Positions 37,046 through 50,000 of a DNA stretch of 64,000 nucleotides are shown here, piece after piece. Numbering within the stretch: position 1 is the stretch's first letter; each line of letters starts with the position of its first letter. The position numbers and the translations under genes are program-made. Below the pieces are notes generated by a model. It did no database searches. It had not been told where the DNA came from and worked only from the letters and a program-made list of their open reading frames with translations. Source of the DNA: Nemopilema nomurai (taxonomy: Eukaryota > Cnidaria > Scyphozoa > Rhizostomeae > Rhizostomatidae); NCBI GenBank assembly GCA_003864495.1, contig ML133445.1, positions 11,152 through 75,151 of the forward strand, in the 5' to 3' direction.

Positions 37046-40000
37046 CAGAAAATGAGCGATTAATAGGTAGATTGCAGAACAAGAACAGACTTATCTCCAA
37101 CAGTACACATTTCGTATCTCCACAAGCTTGTCTTGTGCTATTCATTCAAAAGGAGATTTCATTCTTCTCTGTCCCTTTTCAACACACATATATAAATTAT
37201 ATATGAAGGCATATCGGTTACATGACCATATATATCCTAATTGGTGATTCACATACGAAACTAGCCTGCAGAAATGCCAAAACTACCCTTTTATTTTTCT
37301 TTGCTTAACACGTGTTGGACAAATAAATATAAACAAAAATTAGGCCAGTGCAATCCTTATCAATTAACGTCAAGGAACAACCTATGCATGAAAATTAAGC
37401 AATTATTGCTCAACACATTTAGTTATTTTAACATTATCTAATTGACACATATAATTTTCATACGGAGCCCATGCTATGATTTTTCCATCATACAGTGCTC
37501 GACCGAGAAACACAACAACAACAACCGGTCTAGACAAGACCAGAATAGAGTAAACGACTGTTGCCATGGTTGCTGCTAACTTATCGTTGTTTTCCTTCCA
37601 AGTCTCGTTGCATACAAGTGAGCAGAACTTCTCTTTTTCTTGACTAACTTTGAAATAAATATAGGAGTCTATGTGTCAATTCTGAAGTTTAGGCATCGAA
37701 TAGAAATGAAAAGTGTGACATAAAGTCGATGGTGTATCGACATAAAGTCGACATAGGCGGCATTTGGGTTAGGCCTACGCCCTCTTATCTACACCTTGTC
37801 TGAAAACCTTGTCAAAAACCCCTGTACAATATCAACCACTGTTGATTACTAAATATCGACTTGCAGGCTTAAAGAATTACAGCATTCAAGTACACTTGAG
37901 AAAGGGTGTGTACAGCGGAAATTATTCTCGATATCCTGAAAAGATGACCGGTAAGGGGAATAAGTGGCAGAAACCATGTGCTTCGCCAACTGAAGAGTCT
38001 AATTTTTCCAAATTTCTCTAAGGATTTATTAAAGGCGATTTCTTAGTTTCAATGCGGTTATTTTGGCTGTCGACTTATTCAAAAAACAATCACATTCCTA
38101 CTTTCAGGTCGCTGTGTTTGCTTATGAAATAAATATTACGTCTAGATAATGTTGATTGTCTTTGACTATTTTTGTTTTGTGGTCAAGAGAGTTTCTGATG
38201 TAATGTGCTGCAGGTGGCAACATTCGCTTCCACGCGACAGATTCATGCAATCCAAAATGCATTCGCAAACGACGTCATGTTACTAAATATATTCAATGAT
38301 CAAGGAAGAACGCAACTTGTCAGACAGCGAAAATAGTTTTTTCCCAAAAAGAGAAGATTTAAGTACAACACAATCTCCTAAACAAAAACATTCTGCAAAC
38401 GGCATAATGGACAGGTCATATATTTCGCTTTATAATTTCTCGCCACACACCATACATTATATCAAAGTGCTATGCACAATTCTTTGCTCGCCGCCTCTGA
38501 AATCCTATTTCGCCCGTGAAAACCTGTTTCGTGACTCTGGTTTTTCACTTCCATCAATCATTGGTTGTTGGCAGTAAAGTCTAAGTGGCTGGTTGGCCAA
38601 CAACAAGCATGTCACACTGATGAAAAGCGCTCTATTTGTAACGGTAGGCCATATTGGCTAGGCACTGCAAGGCTCTTTACAAAGCGTTGGCCTAGTCAGG
38701 TCAAAGAAATACACGCTTTTATTATAAGGAACCACTTTATAAGGAACCTACATGTAGAAGGCCGAAATATTTAAAGAACTTATACTACTAAAAATGAAAT
38801 TCCTAATGAACTTTTCGATTTGAAATTTTTTTATAACTGAAGCATCAAGTGCTAAAAAGCCCGTTAAATTCATTTGCAGCCAATACTCGCGTAGATTGTT
38901 TGCTATTCGTGTGTCAAGTGCTTTATTGAGTAGTTTCCGCATATTCTATCTCGCGCCCCTCTCTCTACTAAGTGCCAAGGCTTATTGATGTGCAGTGAAA
39001 ATTAAGGAACTTTTGGTTCTAGAATCTGATGACTTGAGGTCTACGATACTTAGGCCAATTTTTCGAAGTACTTTCTCTGTATTTCATTTACTTTCTTTAC
39101 ACTTTCACCACTAATTTAGACATAGACTTATATGATTATCAGAGGGGTCTTGGATCAAAGGCCAAGCTCAAGATCCTGGTTATTGACAACGCCAATCGCC
39201 ATTATATTGAGCTTATTGAGTTTAGACAAAAAAGGAATTTATTCACAATACTGGGATCTATTTTGAGAACCAAGGTTTTTTACTACAACAACCAAAACAG
39301 TTGTTCATAATTGGGTTAAAAGAACAAATTCCCAACAGTTTTTGAAATTTTGGATCATAAAACATAATGGATTACCTAGACGATAACACCAACAAAAACT
39401 AATTGACCTTCCTTCGTCATAGAAAATATTGGAAGGCAAAGAAATCTTCCTATAAAGACAGTTAGATCACTTGAAAGCCACGATTTGATTTTGAATTGAT
39501 TCAACAGCCTTTTTCACATTCATTCCCTGCATCATGGAGCCCATGAAAATTGTGGAAAGTTAAAAGAGTTTGGGGGGGGGGGAAGCATTCGTCGGTTAAT
39601 TTCCCTCCCGTCCAGAAAAATAGGTTGGATAAAAAGGTACTCCGTATCATCGTTTTCGTCGATTGTAACTAAGGCGTGAACATTTCCCTAAAAATTTCCA
39701 TTACCAAGAATATGCTGGTTGTAGGTAATCACGACGAATTAAATTATTAGAACGCAAACGAAAAGTAAAGTTCGGCTAGCAAGAGCATCAATTTGACTCT
39801 TCGTTCTTTCTTTTTTTCTTCATGGAGTGAACGTGTTTGCAGAGTGCAATATGAAATGCGATTCCATTAATTAGACTATCATTAAAGTAATTAAACATAT
39901 TTTTACCCGTCCGTTAGCTTTTCTGCACAATTTTCGCGCTTCCTGGAGCCCCTTCCATCAATTTCAAGGGTAGCAAAGCCCCTATTTTCCTTCACATTTT

Positions 40001-40294
40001 CCACAAACTTTCACAGTGTAAACTTTGAATGAATAAGGCATTCCTTTCGAATCAAGAGCCATTTGATAAAACAAATGCTTATTAATTCTAAAAATTGGGG
40101 AATTCAGTTAAGAGGAACGGATAAGCCGCCAAGAGGGACCCTACAACACCCTGTCAAGAATGCTTACTCTGATTTTCATGTGGCCCATCATCCTATTGAA
40201 TATAAACATTGCTTTTTCTTTCTTATTTTGACTCATTCGACAAAAATCCCCCTCCCTCTGCTTATACAGGCGCAATATAACCGAAACGATCTGT

Positions 40295-40610
40295 ACCGTG
40301 AATCCTCGAATTGGCCCCCCCGAATAAGCCCCCACCCTAGAACTACAAATTTTCAATAAGCCCCTCCCTCGAAAATCCCCCCTCGATTTGTTGGTTTTCG
40401 ACTCCTGAGGTTGCCTTTGGGCATTTTAGTGAATTACCACAAAAATGTATATTTCTGTTAATAATTTAATCAAATGTTACCTTATACTTAGATAATTTTT
40501 AAATATTATGAAAAGAAAGAAATTTGAAAAATTATCTTTCTATGTGATATGTTCAGGTAAATTTATAAGCCCCCCCCCCTCCCCCTCGAATAAGCCCCCA
40601 TCCAAAAATA
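40295..40610. repeat. CCCC-rich dispersed repeat with similar ends
   Basis: Blocks of CGAATAAGCCCCC at about 40320 and 40590 flank an AT-rich core. Related to 25595-25685 and to an inverted end at about 24284. Probably one non-autonomous element family. Confidence 0.55.
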
Positions 40611-41589
40611 TCCTAGTTGGCCTATTTCAGCACAGCAGCTAGGCCCAAGCCCCGAGCAGCCCTAAGCATTACGGAGCCAAGCAAGTTTTTCTCTCTCAAG
40701 GCCGGAGGGGGCTTTAATGATAAGCGCGTTACCTTGGTCCTTAGGTGACAAAGTCCTTGATTAGTGATAACTGTGAAGAAAGAAAATAATATCCGCCGCC
40801 AAAGTGATCCCATTTACTTCAGCTGGTGTTTGTTAAAAACGGTCAGAAGCAAATTCTCAAAATTCCTATTAACACAACATCAGTGGGATTGAGAACGAAA
40901 CACATGGACGGCTCGTTAGGAAGTGCCTGTCCTCATAACCACGAACAGACTGGAGTGCGTGGGAGTTGCGTGGGTTGACAGTTGTTATCAAGAGCTCTCA
41001 AGAAGTGTGGATTCGTAGCTTCAGTAGTAGGAGACAATAATATCATTTAACCACGGCATAGCGGTTACGCACGAGTCTGGCAGGCATTCAAATCGCATTC
41101 ACTAGCTTGGCGCCTCCGAAGGAGCTTGTCAATAAGATCGCTCGCACAAGATCGCTGTTCTACGACCTGTCGTTTGCAACACAGAGCTGGGATACGATAA
41201 TTTTCGCATTCGCTCGTTTCTCGTATCCCTCAAACCTTTGACTTGTTGACGTGTCTCGAATCACCATATGGTTGCGATAGAGAGAAAGCAACGCAGGAGA
41301 GAGATTCCCATTGAGCGCAGAAATAAAGAAATTATACTTGAAAGAAGCCTCATACGACTTTAGTCGTCAAATTTTGAAAAATGTTATACTTAAAAGATAA
41401 TAGAATCATTTTTCGGATTAGTACAGAAAAAGAAATCAAGCTGCATGATGCAAAGATACCAAGGTTTTTGTTGGCAGCGACGATGCCTAAAAGGTGCAAA
41501 TGAACATCTACAGGTATATGCGTGGACATGAAGCAATGATCATGGAAACTTTGTATGTGGAGGGAAACCCGTCAAAATCAAGTTCCGTT

Positions 41590-42370
41590 CACCGAGCAGG
41601 ATAGCTCAAGCAGGCCCCTTGAGTGTCAGCTCAACCCCTGGGGTTTTTCAGCGGCAAGTTGTGGGATATAGATTTTAGCGAAAAGACGACATACAGGTGT
41701 CTCATAACTGCGATTTCAGGTGGTAGAGGCTGTCTCATAAGGCGCGAGGCATCTGGGAATACGGACAGCAGGCGATATTTTAAACTATGGTCGATTAAAG
41801 TGGCTGCTATGCAAGTATGTTTGGGGGATGCTATGTAGCTGAGTTTAAAGCCCCTTCAGGCTCGCGCTTAGAGGTCACGGCTTGTAAGTGGGGCTAGCCT
41901 GTGACGTAACATTTGGAAGTGAGCTCGCTAATAGAAATGATCCAAAAAGCAAGCCGATAGCGGCATACAGTGCACATATAAATCCCCAACAACAGCAGCC
42001 ATTTGCGGAACCGAGCCTTGAACTAAAGCAGCATCTTATCCCGAATGCGTGCACGGAAACCGAAGCTTTCACAGCGCTGGGCGCTTTTCATACCGTGAAA
42101 CCCCCGGCGCTTTAACGGCAAACGAACAGGACTTGAAGAAGGTAGACTTCGGTTTAGGGGAAACCCATCAGCTTGGAGTGCGATGGGGCAGGTTAGGATA
42201 AAATTGCCGAGGTTGCTCTCTGCATCCCACTAAAAGGGGCTAAACAATGGCGGAAGAATGCATCTTCCAGCTGACATAGCATAAGGAGTTAAGCAGGGGT
42301 GCGTTGATTGTGTTAGGGTTCAAACTCTCCTTAGTGTCCACTCAATAGAGCGCGCATGGATGCCATGCAG
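41590..42370. other. GC-richer block, possible decayed mobile DNA
   Basis: Base composition is visibly higher in G+C than the surroundings, with several medium-length frames on both strands (e.g. 41888-42115 plus) but no recognisable domain. Contains B-box-like GGGTTCAAACTCTCC near 42318. Confidence 0.3.
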
Positions 42371-43796
42371 TATCTTGTTGTTTGACATCGTTATGCACGC
42401 TGATCAAGGATAAAAAAAAACAGCAACAACAACCATGTTATCATGACGTCATCAATAGGCATTTTGCCTTAGGCTGAAGCAAAGCTTCCCGGAGGCCTGT
42501 GGGTTTACAGCCGATTCAAGCCAAGATTTTTCTTATCTCAAAGGGAGCCAGAAATAAATAGGCCTAAATTTTTCTTATGGTGATATTACACTTAAATTTC
42601 GAGAAATGTACAACTAGAATAAAATTAGTTTAAAGCATATTTGGAAGTAAACGGACCTCGAGTATAATTTACGTTTAAGACAGTATATGATGTTAAGCTA
42701 TAAGAACAGATCAGTATTTGAAAACAAATAAAAAAGGTTCTACTGACACACATCTGAAAACCAGCTTTCTTTCTGTTTTTGGAAAGGACTAGGGCCCGTG
42801 GAAGAGAGCGTTGTTAAAACACATTGATATTATCAAGACCTAGTGTTTATTCTGGATTTCCACACGGTGTTTATAAGGAACAAAACCCGACAGAAAGGAT
42901 ATATACAAATCAAGTTACATTGAGTAAATTTCTGCATATTTTATTCAGACACTTTATTGTCGTGCTTGATAACAGCGTAAAACACTAGCTTCATTATCAA
43001 TGTCTTGAACGGCCAGGAAACACATTGCTGAATTTGACACTAAGGAAGTCAACACAGCCAAAGATCGGCCTAAACTCAATCAAAATACAAAGTAATGTTT
43101 TAATGTCAATTTAATAATCTAATGGGTCCATAACTGTTCTTTCTCAATAACTTACGTCCAATTATGTTCAAACAGTCAAATTTTAGTGTGCAATGTGCAT
43201 TTATTAGAGAACTGCTGATGGTGGGCATGACTCAGCACTCCTCCTCGTGTCTCGTGCAAGGTGCGTTTTCCTAACGTTTCCACGCTTTTCCAATGCTTGC
43301 AACGTCATTTGTTTGAATCAACCCGTAGAACAGGTTGCAAAACGGCTTAGAAAAGGGCAAACAGGTTAACTCTGGCAGAGAGAGGGCGAGGTGGGAAAAG
43401 AGAGGGCGAGTTGGAACAGGGGGGGAGATAAAGGGGCATAAAAACGTAAATCCCCGATATCATTTACCTGATTAAAGTTTTCTGCTCCCCTCTATTAAAG
43501 GCGACATCCTTTTCATATCTACAAAAAGAACTTGCTATATCGACTTAGAGCTGGGTTTCAGAAAGCCAAAAACAGCCACACAGATGCACAGACAGACTTC
43601 CTGATATCCTAAATTGCTAATGATGCCTTTTTAGGGTGTAAAAAGAAATTATGGAGATATGAGAAAATCGTTGGGTGCTGCGCAGTTCCTGTTGGATCAA
43701 TACAAGCTGACCTTTGTGTACATGTCCACCTTTAGAGCATACTCGAGAATGGAAATCAATTTTGCAAACCAGGGTACAGGCGTGGCTAACTGTCAA

Positions 43797-43858
43797 TGAC
43801 CTTTGCAAGGGTCAAGGGGTCAGAGGTCATAGGGTCAATGCTCCGTTGCGTGACGTCA
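43797..43858. promoter_or_regulatory. Nuclear-receptor half-site cluster plus CRE
   Basis: Four direct half-sites GGGTCA (43809), GGGTCA (43817), AGGTCA (43824) and GGGTCA (43832) with spacers of 2, 1 and 2 bases. An inverted TGACCT lies at 43797, and a perfect TGACGTCA at 43851. It lies 160-220 bp beyond the KMT5 stop codon. Motif matches only; function not shown. Confidence 0.5.
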
Positions 43859-44015
43859 ATAACTAAATCACAGGTTTGCTGTGTACTTTAGTAACTCTCT
43901 TAGAAAGTAACAACATACTTCAATTGATCGTTAAAAACAATGCATTATACTCAACATGCTTAATAGCCAGAACACATCACGTGCGATACAGCCACGGGAA
44001 TCCCCTCTGCAACTC

Positions 44016-47000
44016 CTATCTGCAGCAAGGACACCGCTTTCGTTGTATGCGGCGAGTTCTAGACGAATACGTCTCCGTGTGTTTAATCGAGGAATCTTGG
44101 CTGGAAGAAGAGCTGTCCGTCGACGGAACATCCGAATCGCAGCTATCTTCAAACCGCTCGCTGTTTACGCTGGAGCCGTTCGACAACGTCCGCTTACGCC
44201 GCATCCGTATCTTTAGTCCGGACCCGTGTGACGTCACTTTGTATATTCCCAAGTCGTCGCTTAACTCGACATCACGCACACGTATCCTTGACGGTCGTTT
44301 CGAATCTCGGTTTTCCCCTAAGACAATCTCCTTGTCTTTGACGTCACGAAGAACATCGGTACCAGACCTCTCTTTGGACTCAGGCTGGGACTTACCAGCG
44401 CGCTTTAATCGCCGATCATACTTTCCGCGCGCGTTTTTCACGTCGACGCGGTCCGGCTTAGTTTTTGGCCGACCTTTGCCTGGTTTCACGCCCGCAGCTT
44501 TGGTCGGCCTGACCCGATCAATCAGCAACAAATCAAAGTATTTTAGAGCCTTTAGACTAGGGAGTTTCTCCAATAGCGCGTCCTTTCTACGTCTTTTTCT
44601 TGGAATTTCGCAAGGATCGCTTTCCACTTCCTGGAAATATCGCAGATCTTTGCTCGCAGCTTCCATGTCACTAAACGGTTCGTCAACGGTAAAGCTAAGC
44701 TGAGTGTTGTGTGGGTAAAAATACTTACTTGAATTGATGACTCGTTCTAGCCTTGCGAATATGTTTTCTTCGATTTCTAAAGGCTTGCAGAGTGACGGAA
44801 TCTTTTCGTCGATGTTATCGGAAGGTGCGTCTAGAGGAAGAAAAACCACGTGAATAGAAGGGGCAGATGTAACACAGAAATGGTGACTTTTGCATTCGAT
44901 TGCTTACACTGCATAAAATATTATCATTGATCACTCGTTACCAGCCCTCGAGTAGAGACGTGCTTTGAGTTAGTTTGAGATGAAGTTAGAGATGGATGGT
45001 GGATGATGTCGCATTTTTTTAATAGAAAAAGGTTTTAACAAACAAATGTAGTACGTAGTTTCTTTTGATTAGCTGTCACTAGAAAACCAAAATGCTCTTA
45101 ATGTTGAAACAGTTTCAAATACATACATGCCTATAATTTAATTCAAAATTAACTTTTTGTGGCTTTCAACTCATTACTCTGCAATAAAATAACAATAACT
45201 GGAAGATTGCTAGCGCAAAAGGAGGAAAATGGACCCAGATTGGCATTTCGATTGAGTTTCTGACTGTTCAAGACAATGATACCCCTGATGATGACATTCG
45301 CAGCTCGCTTAACGTCCAGGTAACAGGCAGTAAATCTAGCTTCACTTGAGACAGCGGTACACGCCCTGAGATGTTTGTGGTTAAAGGTCACTGCATTGAG
45401 AAAGTTCAACAAGAACCCGATCTCTTGGAATGAGCTTATGCAAATCCGCGAAAATTAAATACGAGAGGATCAATTGATCAGGTGCGGCTTCACCAAGATC
45501 CGTAAGGTGATATAAAAGAACGAAAGCTTTGATTGGAGAAACGCGTGATGAACGTTAGATAGTTGAACTTTGTTCCCTTGGTTTGGCTTTCACGTTCCTC
45601 GCATTGCACAGAACGAAGCCTGATTTTCGGATTAATAGCTATCCAGCAAATGGTTAAAGAATTCGGTAATAGACACCCCTATCAAGCTACAACGCAGCAC
45701 GTGCCTGGAGTGACCTAACCAAGGCCAATGATTTAGCATGTGACTGAGCATTCTGGCGCCAAGATCGTATCAATAAATGCAACTACAGCAAAAGAACGAG
45801 GGACTGGAGGGCATGGGGAAACGTGCACCACAGCCTCCTAGCATTTGAATAAAAGTACCACTAGTACTTAACCCCCCTCTACCTACATGTACTACCACAT
45901 TAAAGATGTTTTCTAAGGTCCTTCGGCACTAGTTTTCTCTGGATCAAGCAAACAGGTAGAACAACCCGCTTTCAAGAGCAGGAAGAGCACATGATTAGGC
46001 GTGCACTAAAGCCTGTAAACGCTTCTTGAGAAACCTGTTTAGTCGTTAAACCCAATTCTAGAAGAGTTGGATGTTTGATATAATGTTTGGTCAGCATAAA
46101 GATTAACTAGGCCTATCTTGAATTTGCACAGTCGTTTTGTTTTACAAAAGCAAGACATAAACGACATGTTGTTGACTACACCCCGCATACTTAGCTGATC
46201 ATGAGAGCATGTGAAAACAAACATGACCCTTCTGGTAGCTTTTCTTATTCAACGCCTTAGTTGCCGATTTGCGCCATGTTGGTTCTTGGCCTTGAACTCC
46301 CTCAAAGCTCATTCGAATTTGGCATGCGAAGCAGCTCTAAACTCTAGACCCTGATGAAGAATTCCAATACAGGGACAAACAACACGTCCTAATTTTTTCT
46401 CTGTAGCGCAGCCCATGACACTCAAACTGATGACGAAAACAACAAACTGAAGAAGAGACTAAGTCAGCACGGTGGACTTCAACCCACTAAAAGATATCTG
46501 GATTCAACTTGCTTATATGCCCATTCATTCTTTGATTTCTACCTATCCGCCATTTTACATCTTCGATTACAATGGAATGCCGTATTGGTTCGACTAAAGA
46601 CTGATTAAACAAATAAGATGTTGCCCTTGAAAAGCTAATATACTTCACTCTCTATGTTACTCGTGACTAGAAGGGGCATGGTATGGTAAGTTGCAGGAAG
46701 TGTAGTATCTTGAAGCGGAGGCTTGTGCGAGTTGAGAACGAGGTTGTATTAAACACCAGGAAAGTCGCTGAAGTAGCAATATTCGCAGATATTCAATTAT
46801 TAGTTGAAAGAAGTAAATGCAAAGTCGAGATGTTTCTAAGGCAGTCAAAGGCAGTCGAATGAAAAACAGACATTTGTCACAATACAAATAAAGAAACCAG
46901 CTTTGAGTCAGATTCGGTGTCGAATCAACAGGATGAATTCACGTGAAAGCTTGCGTTCGAAAAGGATGCGGAAATAGTTGGTGTTATGTATTGAGAAACA

Positions 47001-50000
47001 TAACTCCTGACCGCAAATTTAAGCGACAAACAAAAAGAGTTGAATGAGTACTAGTAGTGATTACTGGTATGTTTCCGGGAGCCCCGATGAGTCAGAGCAT
47101 TATTGACTTTTTCTGTTTATATTTTGACTCTTTATCGATTTTTTTACTTGAAAGTCTTGGGTTTTTATCAAACTTGCAAGATGTATATGACTCCCTGAGT
47201 CTCACAGTAATCCAAAAGTCCTGAGTGGAAGCATGCCGCTCTAGAAAAAAGGGGGTTCAAAATGTTTAGGGTGCAGTAATGCCTCCACCCCCTTTCAAAG
47301 ACTTAACTTAACATCATAGATACCAAACATGGGGCCCATCATGACAGGCGCACGATTTCCCTTGCAATCCTTCCGCTCATCTGACACCCCTGTGTCAAGC
47401 TCAAACCTCACACAAGGCACAAGGAATCAATTTTGATCTACCCCTCAATACCCCTTTAAAGTAAATCAATACAATTCAGGCGTGCGGATTGATTGTTCAG
47501 TCATCACAGAAAGTGATCACATGGGGGCCGCATCATCTTGTATCACAGCACACGCAGCGATATTCGAAGTGATCACATGAACATCTGCTGTTCTCAGCCT
47601 TGATTGTATAGCTAACAGTTTCGATATTTGGCCCAGTCCCCTGAGCTAAGCTGCGTTTTAGCTCCGTTGATTTACTTTAAGAAGCTAAAATTTAAAACTG
47701 GATTCCAAGAACTTCGGGATCTATTTCCGTTAGAAGTAAGCATATCAAAGACAATGAGGCACTTTCACTTTTGCCCATTCTGCTTCTTGGGCTTTAAATG
47801 ACCTACACTAGGAAATATTATTCTCTTCGCGAATATTAATCACTTCATGACTCGATCACGACAAAATCCAGGTCCGTGACTCATGTCTGCATGTAGTCGA
47901 GCCTTTCTGGTTTCAAACTATTGAATTTGAAAGCAAAGTGAGGTTTCTGGACAATGAACAGACTATGAAGAGCTCTGGTGAGAAAACAACGTATTTTGGA
48001 ACACCTGCACTTAACGAGAAACAATTTCAAGCTGAATATATGTTGGGAAAAGTGTTGTACGCTGAAAACAAACCAACTAAAGGATGATTTGACAATCAGT
48101 GTATGTAGGGAAACGATAACTTTGATTAGCTCTGGACACAAACCACAAATAAGTAGGCCATGTTTCCGCTCACGTGCACATTACGTCAAGAAATCATCTG
48201 TCTCAACAACCAGGCTAAACCTCAATGCAGCACTAGTTAGAATAAGTAGACTTCATCGATTGTATTTAGTAGCACAGAAGGAGTCACATGGGTCGAATAA
48301 GAGATAAATAGTTGGTTCGCAAAAATTTCTTGCGGCGAATTTCCTTTCTGTGGCAGCACTATGCTTGCACCAAGGTGGGATTCGCAATTTCCAAGGGAAA
48401 AGCCCCAACAGATTCGCAATATTCAAGGAGGAAAGCCCCAAGAGATTCGTATAATGACGAAATTAGTTCACAGCCCCGATTCAAGTAGGTTCACGCACAA
48501 TTAAAAAAGATTGTCAGGATTAGATTGCCTGAAAAACCTTCCCGGAATGAATCTCGTTGTGTTAATGATAAAAACAATAACTTCAACGATTAAAGTAAAC
48601 CGTGAAAGCCCTATTAAGTCCCGCGGGGGTTATTTATTTACTTCTGTTTTGGAGGGGGGAGGTTTTAAAGAAAAGTAAAAATACGCTGCCTTGTGTTCAC
48701 CGCGAAGGCTGTTAGAGACATTAGAAGTACAACAGTAAAAGAAAGACATACTGTTACTCATATGAAAGTAGAAACTGGAAGTATTAAAACTAAAAACATT
48801 AAGCTATCGCTCAACTCTTACATTTAGCGTTCTAGCGTTAGCTATCTCTGGCTAACGAGGGGAGGGGGCTTAATAAAGCCTTTACGGTAATCGAAATGAG
48901 CCAATAGGAAGCCGAGGAATGTGGCACCAGGATCACAATTCCGAGCTTGTCACCCAAAGGTGAAGTATACTGACTATAATGACAAGAAGGAAACTCACCA
49001 TCAGAAATCTTTGCAACTCTTGACAACCGTTTGTCTGTTTCTCGCAGTCTGTATTTTTTCTCCTGCTTAGCCTGGTCATTTTTGTTTTCGTTTCCAACAT
49101 CGTTGTTTTCATTGTTTCCCTTTGCCTCATAAGCACCGGTGCCTCTTCTAAATAAGAAAAGGAAGCATTTCCAATTATCATACAAACCCAGAAGATCTTG
49201 TTTATAGGACAGGCTAATCGCAAGATCATACTTTGATGGTTTAGATTTGGGGGAAGAATGTGTGAATGGGTGAATTTATCGACCAAAATTCAACTTTTGC
49301 AAGTCGATGTATAACTTATTAATAGATATATATTGTGAATTTCAACTGTGTTTATCAATATGATCTTGTCAATTACGAGCAAATGAGATCGTTCCACGTG
49401 CTATCTCTAATACTTCCTACCACTAACTGTCCCTGAAATATACTATCATAATGCTAAGAAGCGCAAGATACCCATCTACCGACAATCCAAAACATTTACT
49501 GACCACCCGGAAAATTTATCGAACATCTTTCAAAAAGTGTACCAAACCCCCTGGTAGGGACACCTATGGCTGATTGCTCCCACATACAGATTAACATTGG
49601 GTGAAAATAATATATGCGTAAAATAGGCAAATTTACTATTACCTACAGATTGACCACAAACAAGTACTTTATGTCACTTGATGGATGTCACTTGCTGGCA
49701 ATGAATTTTCTTGCGTCACTAATAAGCAATTTACTGGTCAAAATAGCTGCAGTTATGCACCCACCTTTCACATGTATGGCATTCGCACAAGCTATTCCTG
49801 TCACCAAAGAAATTTTCACCATAGAAGCAAGTGATTTCTTCTCCCATTTTGATTCTACGCAGCACTTTGACACAAGCTCTATTTCTCTCCAAGGAGATGA
49901 ACTGCAAAAGGAAAAATTTTTAGAATATTTTTTGATATATTGGACATATCAAATGATACTTACAAAAGAGACCAAGCTTTACAGCAGTTAAAACAATAAA

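Larger units (their letters stand above)
29091..44015. other. Gene-poor interval between the ETS and KMT5 genes
   Basis: About 15 kb without a convincing gene. The right edge should contain 3' UTR of KMT5, and the first 2 kb or so the 5' exon(s) and promoter of the ETS gene (candidate donor AAAG|GTTAGT at 30652/30653). It also holds a MITE, dispersed repeats, CAA repeats and a GC-richer block at about 41590-42370 that looks like decayed mobile DNA but matches nothing I know. Confidence 0.5.

Noticed and set aside
41888..42115. 75-aa plus-strand frame in the GC-richer block
   Set aside because: Open on both strands with no domain; reported only as part of the unusual block.
43876..44703. 275-aa plus-strand frame
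   Set aside because: It is the antisense shadow of the long last exon of KMT5, whose minus-strand frame joins correctly to exon 6.
44831..44849. ATG giving MVFLPL at the head of the last KMT5 exon
   Set aside because: This stretch is the polypyrimidine tract and acceptor of the preceding intron; the exon begins at 44830 and continues the frame from 48999.
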